This document shows, in pieces, positions 32,717 through 40,420 of a DNA stretch of 50,373 nt. How positions within the stretch are numbered: the first letter of the stretch is position 1; each line of letters starts with the position of its first letter. The position numbers were made by a program, and so were the translations under genes. Source of the DNA: Mycobacterium gordonae (GTDB lineage Bacteria; Actinomycetota; Actinomycetes; Mycobacteriales; Mycobacteriaceae); assembly GCF_001417955.2 (NCBI RefSeq), contig NZ_LKTM01000307.1:1-50373 (forward strand), read 5' to 3'. The notes under the pieces are model-generated. The model was given only the letters and a program-made list of their open reading frames with translations. It ran no database searches and was not told the DNA's origin.

Positions 32717-34228
32717 GTGAACCGAAAGGCTGTCGCACTCGCGACGCTCATGGTTGCTGTCGTCGCGGGATGCTCGCACGACTCTGCAGCGCACACCGCG
32801 GTGAGCAACGGCGGCCAGGCAGCGCCCGCTCCCGCCCACGTCCACACACCGTCGCCGGCGCTGCCCGAAATGGCCGACGCACCCGCCTTCGGCGCCGTCT
32901 CCAAGCTGGTCAACGACGCGATCGCGGCAGACAAATTGCCCGGCGCCGTGATTGAGATCGGGCACGGGGGCGCCGTCGCACTCCACCAGGCCTACGGCTT
33001 GCGCAAGCATGCCGGCGAAGCCGGCCTGGACGGCCGGCCGTCGCCGGCTGAGCCGATGACCGAGGACACCATTTTCGACCTGGCGTCACTGACAAAGAAT
33101 CTGGTCACCGCCACTGCCGTCATGCAGCTCTATGAACAGGGCAAGGTGCGGTTCGACGATCCTGCCCAGCAGTACCTGCCGGACTTCAACCCGTCGAACG
33201 ACCCGCGGCGCGCCAAGGTGACGATCCGGATGTTGCTCACGCACACCTCGGGCGAACCGGGAGACGTCGAACTCAAAGATCCGTGGGGACTGAACGGCCC
33301 CGACAAGGCAGAAGGCCTGCGGCGCGCGCTGGGCACCCCGCTGCAGTCCGGTCCCGGCGACGGCTTCCGCTACTCCGACATCAACTTCATCCTTCTTGGT
33401 GAGCTGGTGGAAAAGGCCAGCGGTGAGGCTCTCGATGTGTATGCGCAGCAACACATCTTCGACCCACTCGGAATGGACGACACCCGGTTCCTTCCTGCGG
33501 CCAGAGCGTGCGGGCCGCACGCGACGTACGGGTCCGCGATTGCCTGGGCGCCGGGGGCCGGCCAGCTGCCGACCACCTGTCCGGCCGGCACCTGGAACAC
33601 CGGCCTGCTGCCGCGCATCGCACCGACCGCACGAGACGAGGAAGGCCGAGCCGATCCCGGCAAGAACCCCGATCTCGATCACCTGCTTCGGGGCACGGTG
33701 CATGACACGACCGCGCGGCGGATGGGCGGGGTGGCCGGCCATGCCGGCGTGTTCTCGACGGCACGCGATGTGAGTGTCTTCGCCCAGGCCCTGCTCGACC
33801 GCCTCGCCGGCCGCCCGAGCCAATTCCCGCTGCAGCAAGCAACTTTGGCGATGATGACCTCGCCGCAGCAGCCGGGACATACGCCCCAGCAGGTCGAAGC
33901 GGCCGACCAGGCTGCCCGCAAGGCGTTGGCGCAGCGCCCGAGCAATACGCATTCGCTGCTCGCCGCGCGCTACCCGGCGATCGCGGGCCAGAACCTGCGT
34001 GGCTTCGGCTGGGACATCGACACGGGTCAGTCCGCGCCGCGGGGCGCGGTCTTTCCCGTCGGCAGCTTCGGCCACACCGGCTTCACCGGAACCTCGTTGT
34101 GGATGGACCCGGCCTCCGACACCTACATCGTGCTGCTGTCCAACTCGATTCACACCCGGGGCAGCCCACCGATGTCTAATCTGCGGGGAGAGGTGGCGAC
34201 GGCTGCGGCGCGGGCTTTGGGCCTCTGA
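32717..34228 (+). CDS. Beta-lactamase/class C-like serine hydrolase lipoprotein
   Basis: A 503-residue protein of the beta-lactamase/penicillin-binding fold. Signal with lipobox Cys (KAVALATLMVAVVAGCSHDS), so a membrane-anchored exported protein. SxxK nucleophile in DLASLTKNLVTA, Tyr of the second motif in FRYSDINF, and GFTGTSLWMDP near the end in the place of the KTG-type strand (GHTGFTG). Members are esterases or peptidases as often as beta-lactamases. GTG 32717 places the signal at the N-terminus; GTG 32687 is possible, but the region between is an AACGCGGGGAAT tandem repeat and looks untranslated. Convergent with the M15 peptidase gene, with 2 bp between. Confidence 0.88.
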   Translation: MNRKAVALATLMVAVVAGCSHDSAAHTAVSNGGQAAPAPAHVHTPSPALPEMADAPAFGAVSKLVNDAIAADKLPGAVIEIGHGGAVALHQAYGLRKHAGEAGLDGRPSPAEPMTEDTIFDLASLTKNLVTATAVMQLYEQGKVRFDDPAQQYLPDFNPSNDPRRAKVTIRMLLTHTSGEPGDVELKDPWGLNGPDKAEGLRRALGTPLQSGPGDGFRYSDINFILLGELVEKASGEALDVYAQQHIFDPLGMDDTRFLPAARACGPHATYGSAIAWAPGAGQLPTTCPAGTWNTGLLPRIAPTARDEEGRADPGKNPDLDHLLRGTVHDTTARRMGGVAGHAGVFSTARDVSVFAQALLDRLAGRPSQFPLQQATLAMMTSPQQPGHTPQQVEAADQAARKALAQRPSNTHSLLAARYPAIAGQNLRGFGWDIDTGQSAPRGAVFPVGSFGHTGFTGTSLWMDPASDTYIVLLSNSIHTRGSPPMSNLRGEVATAAARALGL

Positions 34229-34230
34229 GC

Positions 34231-34920
34231 TCAGGGCCGCTCGAAGTGCTGGTAGTCGATGGGCGTGGTCCAGTCGCCGCCCCAGCGCAAGCCGCGATCC
34301 GTGAAGGCGCGCACCGCGGGGTCACCACGGTGCAGGGTCCCCGCGTCGGTGCGGTTGCGATCCAAATATGTTGCCGCATTGTGTGGTTCGAAGGTGCCAT
34401 CGGCGTAGCGGCACGGGTTGAGGCGCGGGTTGAGGTCGATCGCGCGGCCGTACGCGTGTTGGGCCCATCGACCGGTGCCCGGGATGGCCCGGCAGTTGAA
34501 TGCGGAGGTGTTGTTGTCCTCCATCGACAGTTCGTCGTCGGCACCCGGATAGTGGTCGACAGTCTGCATCCGCTCGATGGGATAGCCCAGTCGGTAGAGC
34601 TGCTCGAAGATGTCGGTGACGTCCGCGACCAGGTCTTCGTGCACGACCAGCTCGCCCAGGTGTGTCTGGCCGTCAAAACCCCTGTAGCGGAGATGGATTC
34701 GTCGTAGTTGCGCGGGTTCGACGGGGCAGCCCGGGCGCCAGCTCGCCCCGAGATCCGCGGCGGTGACCGCCTCCGCCGCCGCCGTGGCCGGTGCCCCACT
34801 GGCCGACGATGACGGAGAAGGCGGCGCCGGAGTGGCCGGATGCGGAGGCTCCGCATGCGCGCACTGCACCACTGCGGCGAGCAGTGCGAGCAGGGTGAGC
34901 GCCCGCAAGCACGAAATCAA
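34231..34920 (-). CDS. Secreted M15-family D,D-carboxypeptidase-like protein
   Basis: A 229-residue exported peptidase. The signal peptide is ISCLRALTLLALLAAVVQCAHA; a Pro/Ser/Ala linker follows. The M15 (VanY-like) domain has GELVVHEDLVADVTDIFEQLYRLGYPIERM, the zinc motif HAYGRAIDLNP and a final DYQHFE, consistent with cutting D-Ala-D-Ala or similar wall peptides. The start is TTG 34920, whose last bases overlap the TGA of the upstream VOC gene (TTGA), a coupling arrangement; the longer open frame to 35184 overlaps that gene and is not coding. Last gene of the minus-strand cluster. Confidence 0.85.
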   Translation of the reverse strand: MISCLRALTLLALLAAVVQCAHAEPPHPATPAPPSPSSSASGAPATAAAEAVTAADLGASWRPGCPVEPAQLRRIHLRYRGFDGQTHLGELVVHEDLVADVTDIFEQLYRLGYPIERMQTVDHYPGADDELSMEDNNTSAFNCRAIPGTGRWAQHAYGRAIDLNPRLNPCRYADGTFEPHNAATYLDRNRTDAGTLHRGDPAVRAFTDRGLRWGGDWTTPIDYQHFERP

Positions 34921-35792
34921 CTGGGCTCGATCAACAACGTCGGTACCCCGCAGGTGCCGTCCTTCACACTGACTACCCGCGTGCCGGGCTTGCGCCCGGG
35001 ACGAACCTCGGAGACATCGAGGCCGGCTGTAGCGAGCCGCGCCCGCGCCGCGTCGGCGTCCGGAACACGCCAGGACAGACCCCACAGTTGGTCGGTGTGC
35101 GGCGGCAACGGCGCGTCGCGCAGCGGTTGCGCGATCTCGACAGTGACACCGCCGACCCGCATGAACACCAGCCGCATGCCCCAATCCGGAAAACTGCGGT
35201 CCAGCGCGAGGCGCAGGCCGAGCCCGTCGCGGTACAGCGCGACCGCGGCGTCGGCGTCGGCGCTCTGCACGACAGCGTGGTCGATTCCGGTCACGACGGC
35301 GTCCGCGTCGCCGACCGGCACGGCCTCCGGCAGGCGATCCGGGGATTCGTGCTGGATCGCGATGATCAGCACGCCGCGGGTGCGGGATTGGGGGAGCAGC
35401 ACGCTGCGCCAGTGCCGGACCAGTCCGGTATCGGTGTCGATGCCCTGACCCGGCGAGACCGGCGGCGGCTCAAGGCCGTTGGCGATGAGCTGAACATGCG
35501 CGTCATCGAGATCCGCGGTGGCGAACGCGAGCCCGATCGGGCCGTCGCCGCACCGGTCCAACTGCGCCGCGACCGTGCGCCCGAGAGGACCGTCACCGTG
35601 TGGCGAGATCAGCTCGAGGTAGGTGTTGTCGAGCCTGAACAGTGCGTTGGCCGTGCCCCAGCCGGGATGTTCGCCGCGCCACGAAGGGTTGCGCGACAGC
35701 AGCGTGGCGTAGCGGCGCGTGGCGTCGCTGAGGTCGCGGACGGCGACAATGACGTGGTCGAGGGCGTCGAACACGAACTCAGCATGCCGCAT
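34917..35792 (-). CDS. VOC/glyoxalase-like domain protein
   Basis: A 291-residue protein with two VOC modules: DALDHVIVAVRDLSDATRRY at the start (Glyoxalase_3-like) and VTGIDHAVVQSADADAAVALYRDGLGLRLALDRSF at about residue 165. Metal-ligand positions (His in LDHV/IDHA, Glu in YLELISPHG and VEIAQP) are kept, so a metal-dependent enzyme is possible. Function unassigned. Its stop overlaps the M15 peptidase start, and 40 bp separate it from the DUF4345 gene upstream. ATG 35792. Confidence 0.82.
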   Translation of the reverse strand: MRHAEFVFDALDHVIVAVRDLSDATRRYATLLSRNPSWRGEHPGWGTANALFRLDNTYLELISPHGDGPLGRTVAAQLDRCGDGPIGLAFATADLDDAHVQLIANGLEPPPVSPGQGIDTDTGLVRHWRSVLLPQSRTRGVLIIAIQHESPDRLPEAVPVGDADAVVTGIDHAVVQSADADAAVALYRDGLGLRLALDRSFPDWGMRLVFMRVGGVTVEIAQPLRDAPLPPHTDQLWGLSWRVPDADAARARLATAGLDVSEVRPGRKPGTRVVSVKDGTCGVPTLLIEPS

Positions 35793-35832
35793 CGCCCCTC
35801 GCGGATCTGTTCGGGTCGCCGTCGGCGGCCGG

Positions 35833-36204
35833 TTAACCCGCGGCGGTCAGCAGCAGTGCGCCGCCGACCACCGCCTCCACGATGAAGTAGAACCAGTTGG
35901 GGTAGAACGGGGTCCTGCCGTCGATGACGGCCGAGACGAGCCGACCGAATGCCATGCCCGCCAATGCCAGTCCGACGGTGATCATGACCCCCGTTCGTGC
36001 CGGGCTCGGCTGCAGGGCCGCAAACGCCAGCACACCCGCGATCGCCACACCGAAGCCGCCGTAAACGGCCCGCACCTCGGAGCGGGACTCACGCGTGGGC
36101 AGGGTGATGCCGAACACCTGGATCATCCTGGCCGGAGCGGCCAACGCGTAGAGGCCCATGCCGAGAAAGAACACGGCGGCGAACGCGCTCACCGCTGTTG
36201 CCAT
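35833..36204 (-). CDS. DUF4345-like small membrane protein
   Basis: A 123-residue protein with four TM helices: FAAVFFLGMGLYALAAP, GGFGVAIAGVLAFAAL, VGLALAGMAFGRLVSAVI and FYFIVEAVVGGALLLTAAG. The short loop RAVYGGFGVA and FGRLVSAVIDG are typical of DUF4345, a family without known function. Ribosome site GAGGAGGC 5 nt before ATG 36204. Sits between DUF2855 and VOC genes in a same-strand cluster with gaps of 34 and 40 bp. Confidence 0.8.
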   Translation of the reverse strand: MATAVSAFAAVFFLGMGLYALAAPARMIQVFGITLPTRESRSEVRAVYGGFGVAIAGVLAFAALQPSPARTGVMITVGLALAGMAFGRLVSAVIDGRTPFYPNWFYFIVEAVVGGALLLTAAG

Positions 36205-36238
36205 TGCAGCCTCCTCGCCGCGGTTGCGGACCGGTGAA

Positions 36239-37306
36239 TTACAGATCGACGATGGTGCCTGCTGTCGGGTCGACCTTCCCGTCGAGCAGCTCGAGGTAGG
36301 CCTGCTGGATCTCGTCCTCGCTCGAAATCCGTTCGATGCGAAGCCAATTCGAAGCCCAATCGGCGAACGGCGCCCATGACTCGGCGACGTTCTGGTCGAG
36401 TTTCGCGGCGCCCCAGTCGGCGCCCCGCTTCTGGATGCGGTCCGGGGCGAAGAAGAAGACGGGCTTGGGCCCGGCGAGATCGGTGCTGCCTTGCGCCATC
36501 TGGGTCCAGTGGGTCATACCGACGGCAGAGCTGTGGGCGAGGCGGTCGCCGTAGCGAGCGTGCACGTCGGCGCGGACCGCGCCGTCACCAGAGATGTCGA
36601 CGTACACCGCACGGTCGCCCGGCAACTCAGAGATGTTGTCGTACAGGTGAACTGAATCGTAGACGTGCAGTCCTTCGACGAATGCGCGGTTGCCCGCCGA
36701 CGTCAGGCCTACCAGGTGGATGCCCTCGCGCTTGGCGAGCAGGTAGGCCGCGATGATCGCGGTTTTCGACGAGGCGCTGGAGATCACGATGGTGTCGGCG
36801 CCGAAAAAGCCCTCATCGGCGACGAAGTCATCGATGAGGAAGGACGTGAAGAAGAGCGGGAAGAACAGGATGTGCTCGGCTTCGCGGTCGGGCGAATAGA
36901 CGGGATCGGTGGTGACGTCGCGGTAGCCCTGGTAGGCCGAGGGCAGCGGTAGCCGATGCGGCGCGGCGTCGATGAACCCTTTCTCGTTGATGCGGTCCGG
37001 CGTGATCAGCAGGTGGCTGGCGCACGGTAGGTAGCCGTAGACGCGCATGCCCGGCGCCAGGTCGGGGTGCCGCGATTCCTCGACGTGGGCGTAGCCCCAG
37101 ACGTTCAGCTTGCCCCAGTCCGGGTCCGAGGCGGGGAAGAAATCCCAGTACCGCATGGCTTCGCCGAAGACGGCGTAGGTGATGTTGTTCGATGTCAACC
37201 CGAAGGACTCGACCCGCAGCAGGGCTTCGCCGTCAGCCGGTGCCGGGGCGTCGGCGGATGCGAACCGGGTCTGGTGCAGATCCTTGCGGAGTATTTCGAA
37301 GTCCAT
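36239..37306 (-). CDS. DUF2855 family protein (MDR-like)
   Basis: A 355-residue protein whose N-terminus (EALLRVESFGLTSNNITYAVFGEAMRYWDFFPA) is the DUF2855 signature. The fold is probably related to medium-chain dehydrogenases: GroES-like first half, then a Rossmann-like half with VISSASSKTAIIAAYLLAKREG. The usual GxGxxG is absent, replaced by SSASSKTA. No function is established. ATG 37306. It lies between the three-helix-bundle gene (upstream) and DUF4345 (downstream). Confidence 0.85.
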   Translation of the reverse strand: MDFEILRKDLHQTRFASADAPAPADGEALLRVESFGLTSNNITYAVFGEAMRYWDFFPASDPDWGKLNVWGYAHVEESRHPDLAPGMRVYGYLPCASHLLITPDRINEKGFIDAAPHRLPLPSAYQGYRDVTTDPVYSPDREAEHILFFPLFFTSFLIDDFVADEGFFGADTIVISSASSKTAIIAAYLLAKREGIHLVGLTSAGNRAFVEGLHVYDSVHLYDNISELPGDRAVYVDISGDGAVRADVHARYGDRLAHSSAVGMTHWTQMAQGSTDLAGPKPVFFFAPDRIQKRGADWGAAKLDQNVAESWAPFADWASNWLRIERISSEDEIQQAYLELLDGKVDPTAGTIVDL

Positions 37307-37327
37307 GGAACGAGAGCCTATGACGCT

Positions 37328-37534
37328 CTACGCGAGTCTGGTCAGTTCCTGTCGAACGCGCTTTTCGACGAGCAAGGGGATGAAATCCCGGATGGGGCTG
37401 GCGGCGAACCGGGAATGATGTTCGCGGACTGTCTCGTCGAGGAACGTCGCATTGACCTCGGGGAACTGCTCCATCAGGCGGCGCTCGATCTCAGCGATCC
37501 GGGTCTGCTCACTGATCCGTGCGCGCGGAGGCAT
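37328..37534 (-). CDS. Small three-helix-bundle dimerisation-domain-like protein
   Basis: A 68-residue protein (RISEQTRIAEIERRLMEQFPEV, VNATFLDETVREHHSRFA and SPIRDFIPLLVEKRVRQELTRLA) with the IRDFIPLLVEKR pattern of short actinobacterial three-helix-bundle proteins found near regulators and sensor genes. No catalytic residues. ATG 37534 is chosen; a TTG at 37576 would add 14 residues. 21 bp upstream of the DUF2855 gene on the same strand and so probably its first operon partner. Confidence 0.65.
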   Translation of the reverse strand: MPPRARISEQTRIAEIERRLMEQFPEVNATFLDETVREHHSRFAASPIRDFIPLLVEKRVRQELTRLA

Positions 37535-37674
37535 GCAGAAAGGATTGCCTGGAAGGTGACGCTTCGTCAAACCCAAGATGAACGGTCGCCTGTGGGGAAG
37601 AGTTCCGCTCCTCGCCCTTGCGAGACGAGGCGATCGCTGCTCCTGTCAGGGCCAAGCGCTGTCCCGGTAGCGCT

Positions 37675-38118
37675 ATGACAGTGAGCGCACAAACGCTTCC
37701 TTTGAAACATGTTGGTAGCGTTGCTTTGAACGACTTGATCGGTAGGTGTGGCGAGTCTGGTGACTGTGTGCCGTACCCATTCTGGCGGACCAAAAGGGAA
37801 CCGTACTGGGGTGAGCTTGAACAGGCGTCGGTGCCCTTCGTGGAGCGGGTTCGTGGTGAGCTCCGGCATCTTCGCGAATGGGCGGAAACGTACCGGGACG
37901 CAGATATCTGGGTCGAGTGCCGCCTCAAGCCGTTCGCGCCGGGAATTTCCGCGGTTCGGCTGATCGCTCATCGGGCAGGCGAGGCTGGTTTCGTCGCGGT
38001 GCAGCGTCCAGAAGCCGAAGTCGTTGAAGCGGTCCGGGGTGTGGACTGGACACGAGGAGTGGTCGTCTGGGTCCGGATCGGGGGGACGGTGCTGCGACGG
38101 CGTCGCGGCCTCGCCTGA
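37675..38118 (+). CDS. EspG-like protein, short or truncated (tentative)
   Basis: A 147-residue soluble protein. The layout (strand HVGSVALNDLIG, then YPFWRTKREPYW, a helix FVERVRGELRHLREWAETY, strands DIWVECRLKPFAPGISAVRLIAHRAGEAGFVAVQRP) recalls the N-terminal half of EspG-type chaperones of ESX secretion, which are about 260-300 residues. Here the frame ends after WVRIGGTVLRRRRGLA, so it would be a truncated copy, or an unrelated short protein. ATG 37675 taken; ribosome site weak. Codon use is less GC-biased at the start than in neighbours. Two hairpins follow the stop. Confidence 0.4.
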   Translation: MTVSAQTLPLKHVGSVALNDLIGRCGESGDCVPYPFWRTKREPYWGELEQASVPFVERVRGELRHLREWAETYRDADIWVECRLKPFAPGISAVRLIAHRAGEAGFVAVQRPEAEVVEAVRGVDWTRGVVVWVRIGGTVLRRRRGLA

Positions 38119-38138
38119 GGCGTGCCCGCTGTCGCGGG
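38108..38138. terminator. Tandem hairpins between convergent genes
   Basis: GCCTC-GCCT-GAGGC (38108-38121) and CCCGC-TGTC-GCGGG (38125-38138) are adjacent stem-loops between the stop of the EspG-like gene and that of the HEAT-repeat gene. The second is followed by GATTATTT. A bidirectional terminator is likely. Confidence 0.55.
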
Positions 38139-38140
38139 GA

Positions 38141-38785
38141 TTATTTGCCGACTTTGGCCAGCGTCCGCTTGGCTTGAAGGCGCACTTCGCTGTCGGCGTC
38201 GTCAAGATACGGTTCGATTCTCGGACGCAACGATGCCGGCAGATGTTTGATGACCCGCAGTGACCGGAGGATGTATGGCCGGACCGATGGGTCGTCGAGT
38301 CCATCAAGGGCGATGGGGAGGGCGTCCTCCGGGTCGGCCCGGAGCAACCACTCGATGACAGGGGCTCGGCCGGAGCCCAACGAGCGGTCGGTGGCGACCT
38401 CGCGCATCCGTGCATAGTCCGCGGGTGCCGCAAGGTAGCTGAGCGCGTTGCCGATCGCAGCCAGCGTCGTGGCCGGTGCGGGCGGCTGCAGGTAGAGGCT
38501 GTCGAACAAGAGCGGCACCGCCTCCGTCCCCATCGCGTCGATCGTCGTCAAGGATCGGTACAGGCCGTTTCGAAACCGATGTAGTTCGACGGGGTCGGTG
38601 AGGCCGCTCTTTGTTTCGGTGTTCTGCACCCAATCGACGAGTATTGGGATGAGGCTCGGGTACCGTTCGTTGGTATTGATTAGATCAGCATTGGTTCTGA
38701 ATGGCAGCTTGTTCCGTTTAGCCGTCTCGGTTATATCCGCACTCAGACGTTCGTGGGCGCGTGCCCATTCGGGTGTGGGAGGCAT
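38141..38785 (-). CDS. HEAT-repeat protein
   Basis: A 214-residue all-helical protein. The C-terminal half shows repeat-like units of about 35 residues: APADYARMREVATDRSLGSGRAPVIEWLLRADPEDALPIALDGL, then DDPSVRPYILRSLRVIKHLPASLRPRIEPYLDDADSEVRLQAKRTLAKVG, the usual HEAT pattern ending in Arg/Lys-rich helices. HEAT proteins bind other proteins and some serve as immunity proteins; the role here is unknown. ATG 38785 shares its A with the TGA of the upstream frame (TGATG), so it is coupled to the preceding gene. Confidence 0.75.
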   Translation of the reverse strand: MPPTPEWARAHERLSADITETAKRNKLPFRTNADLINTNERYPSLIPILVDWVQNTETKSGLTDPVELHRFRNGLYRSLTTIDAMGTEAVPLLFDSLYLQPPAPATTLAAIGNALSYLAAPADYARMREVATDRSLGSGRAPVIEWLLRADPEDALPIALDGLDDPSVRPYILRSLRVIKHLPASLRPRIEPYLDDADSEVRLQAKRTLAKVGK

Positions 38786-39209
38786 CAGTTGAGCGCCATT
38801 CGCAGCATCTTCAATTTTCCACCGTCGATAAGCGCCTGGAGGTTGCTCGAGATCGTCGTGCGAGTGTCAACAATCAGCGTCTCTGGATAGCGATGTCACG
38901 GTGCTCGAGGTGGATCTCGATTAACTTGTCCGTCGATTCATCGCTGACTCTGCTGACGAGGGCAAACGATCTGATCGCCGGCGCGGAACGCTTCAAGGAC
39001 CGGGCCAGTTCGTCGCGGCTCGACAGGCCGTGTGAGTCCTCAGCCATCACCACGGACTTGCCACCGTCGGCATCGACGGCAATGGCCGTCGGGTCCAACC
39101 CCCAGTTCCGCACCAAGTTGTTCGCCGCGATGTCGATGCACTCGTCCAGCAGCGCATCAAAATCGGCCTGACACTCGTCGCTGGCCGTTTCTCGCCACGA
39201 CACACTCAT
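38785..39209 (-). pseudogene. Hypothetical protein with apparent frameshift
   Basis: From ATG 39209 (GGAG 5 nt upstream) a frame reads MSVSWRETASDECQADFDALLDECIDIAANN and on to LIEIHLEHRDIAIQ, then stops at 38874. The next frame continues smoothly as ETLIVDTRTTISSNLQALID and GGKLKMLRMALN and ends at TGA 38787-38785, which overlaps the HEAT-gene ATG. One base missing near 38883-38886 joins them into a protein of about 141 residues. No family recognised; small acidic proteins in such pairs are often immunity proteins. Could be a sequencing error. Confidence 0.55.
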
Positions 39210-39211
39210 CA

Positions 39212-39397
39212 GTTCTCCGCTCTGATCTCCTCGCGGGGCGGTCGACCGATGCCGGCCCGCCGTTGCCTGCTCCGCGAGCTTCCGAGCCAGCCACCGCTGC
39301 GGATAGCTCCGTCCCACTGTGTAGTGGATCCTAACAAGGCGATGAGCCGATTTTCGGCGCCGATTTGTGCCTGGCCCCTGTTGGCCGACCCCGACGG
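39212..39397 (-). other. Possible 3' remnant of an upstream coding frame
   Basis: A minus-strand frame open through this gap ends REEIRAEN with a TGA that overlaps ATG 39209 (TGATG), the same coupling seen at 38785. The only in-frame ATG is inside the SRPBCC operator, so it has no promoter of its own. It may be the left-over end of a lost gene, or chance. The rest of the 39210-39397 gap shows no feature. Confidence 0.2.
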
Positions 39398-39417
39398 CAT
39401 GTACCATTTGGTACATG
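39398..39417. promoter_or_regulatory. Perfect operator overlapping the SRPBCC start codon
   Basis: CATGTACCA-TT-TGGTACATG: 9-bp arms, 2-nt spacer. The last three bases are the start ATG of the SRPBCC gene, and TACCAT (39402-39407) sits where a -10 box of a leaderless mRNA would be. The TetR gene is the second gene of the same operon, so autoregulation is expected. Confidence 0.7.
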
Positions 39418-39861
39418 ATTACAGAGAGCGGCGTCGAGATCGCCGCACCTGCAAGTCTGGTGTGGGATGTGTTCAGCGACGTCGAGCGCTGGCCCGAATG
39501 GACCGCCTCGGTCACCGAGTTGGTCGCTCTGGACGGCCCCGGTCTCGCCGTGGGAAAGCGGTTCCAGATCAAGCAACCAAAGCTGCCGAAGCTGGTGTGG
39601 GAAGTCACCGACGTCGTGCCGGGGGCGTCGTGGACCTGGGAACAACGTTCGCCGGGCGGGGCCACGTCCGCTCTGCATTCGCTGACGCCGATGGCCGGCG
39701 ACCGGACGCTGGTGCGTCAGGTTCTCGACCAGCGAGGCCCGGTTGGTGCTCTGATCGCCAAGCTCATGATCCGCACCACCCGCCGGTATCTGGAGATGGA
39801 GGCCCAGGGGCTCAAGGCCCGCAGCGAGCAGCTGCGCCAGTCACTTGGCCCGCACTCCTGA
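39415..39861 (+). CDS. SRPBCC (START-like) family protein
   Basis: A 148-residue ligand-binding or cyclase-like protein with the typical start VEIAAPASLVWDVFSDVERWPEWTASVTELVAL, then a beta-sheet and a long final helix (LMIRTTRRYLEMEAQGLKARSEQLRQ). The fold makes a hydrophobic pocket for lipids or aromatics. ATG 39415 is the last triplet of the palindromic operator; no ribosome site precedes it, fitting a leaderless mRNA. The TetR gene overlaps its 3' end by 17 bp. Confidence 0.85.
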   Translation: MITESGVEIAAPASLVWDVFSDVERWPEWTASVTELVALDGPGLAVGKRFQIKQPKLPKLVWEVTDVVPGASWTWEQRSPGGATSALHSLTPMAGDRTLVRQVLDQRGPVGALIAKLMIRTTRRYLEMEAQGLKARSEQLRQSLGPHS

Positions 39862-40396
39862 CGTCGGGCGGCGCCGGCAGCTGCTCGATGCCCTGATCGA
39901 CGAGTTCGCTTCCGGCGGCATCGGCGACCGGTCCCTGCGTGACGTGGCGGCCGCGGTCGGAACCAGTCACCGAATGCTGTTGCACCACTTCATATCCCGC
40001 GATGAGTTGCTGCTGGCGATCGTCGCGGAGGTCGAACTCCGGCAGATGGCGGTGCTCGCCGAGTTGCCCACCGACCCGGCCGAGAGTTTCGCCGCGATGT
40101 GGGCCACCCTGTGCCGGCCCGAATTGCGTCCCTTCGAGCGGCTGTTCTTCGAGTGTTACTCCCGGGGTGCCCAGGGCGAGCAGCCGTTTGCCCGGATGGT
40201 GCCCGGCGCTGTCGACGACTGGCTGGCCGAAGCTGCGAGAGTCGCCGGGGATGCCTACGACCCGGCGCTGGTGCGACTGGGTCTTGCCGTCATCCGGGGA
40301 CTGCTGCTGGACCTGGTGGCCACCGACGACGACGCGGGCGTCACCGGGGCCGTGCAGGCTTTTGCGGATCTGCTCCGGGCGCCGGGACTGAAATAG
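39845..40396 (+). CDS. TetR-family transcriptional regulator
   Basis: A 183-residue regulator with HTH residues about 27-55 (RSLRDVAAAVGTSHRMLLHHFISRDELLLAIV) and a helical ligand domain. The start is TTG 39845, inside the end of the SRPBCC gene. Its natural target is the perfect operator at 39398-39417. The LLM-class oxidoreductase follows 24 nt downstream and probably belongs to the operon; a substrate of that enzyme or a ligand of the SRPBCC protein may be the inducer. Confidence 0.88.
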   Translation: MARTPDVGRRRQLLDALIDEFASGGIGDRSLRDVAAAVGTSHRMLLHHFISRDELLLAIVAEVELRQMAVLAELPTDPAESFAAMWATLCRPELRPFERLFFECYSRGAQGEQPFARMVPGAVDDWLAEAARVAGDAYDPALVRLGLAVIRGLLLDLVATDDDAGVTGAVQAFADLLRAPGLK

Positions 40397-40420
40397 CGGA
40401 CGCGCCGCGTTGCACCCTTT

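Noticed and set aside
33086..34153. 355-codon minus-strand frame inside the serine hydrolase
   Set aside because: Antisense shadow of a gene with lipobox and SxxK motifs.
39766..39844. Single fused SRPBCC-TetR protein
   Set aside because: The two genes are in different frames and overlap by only 17 bp, and each has a complete domain.
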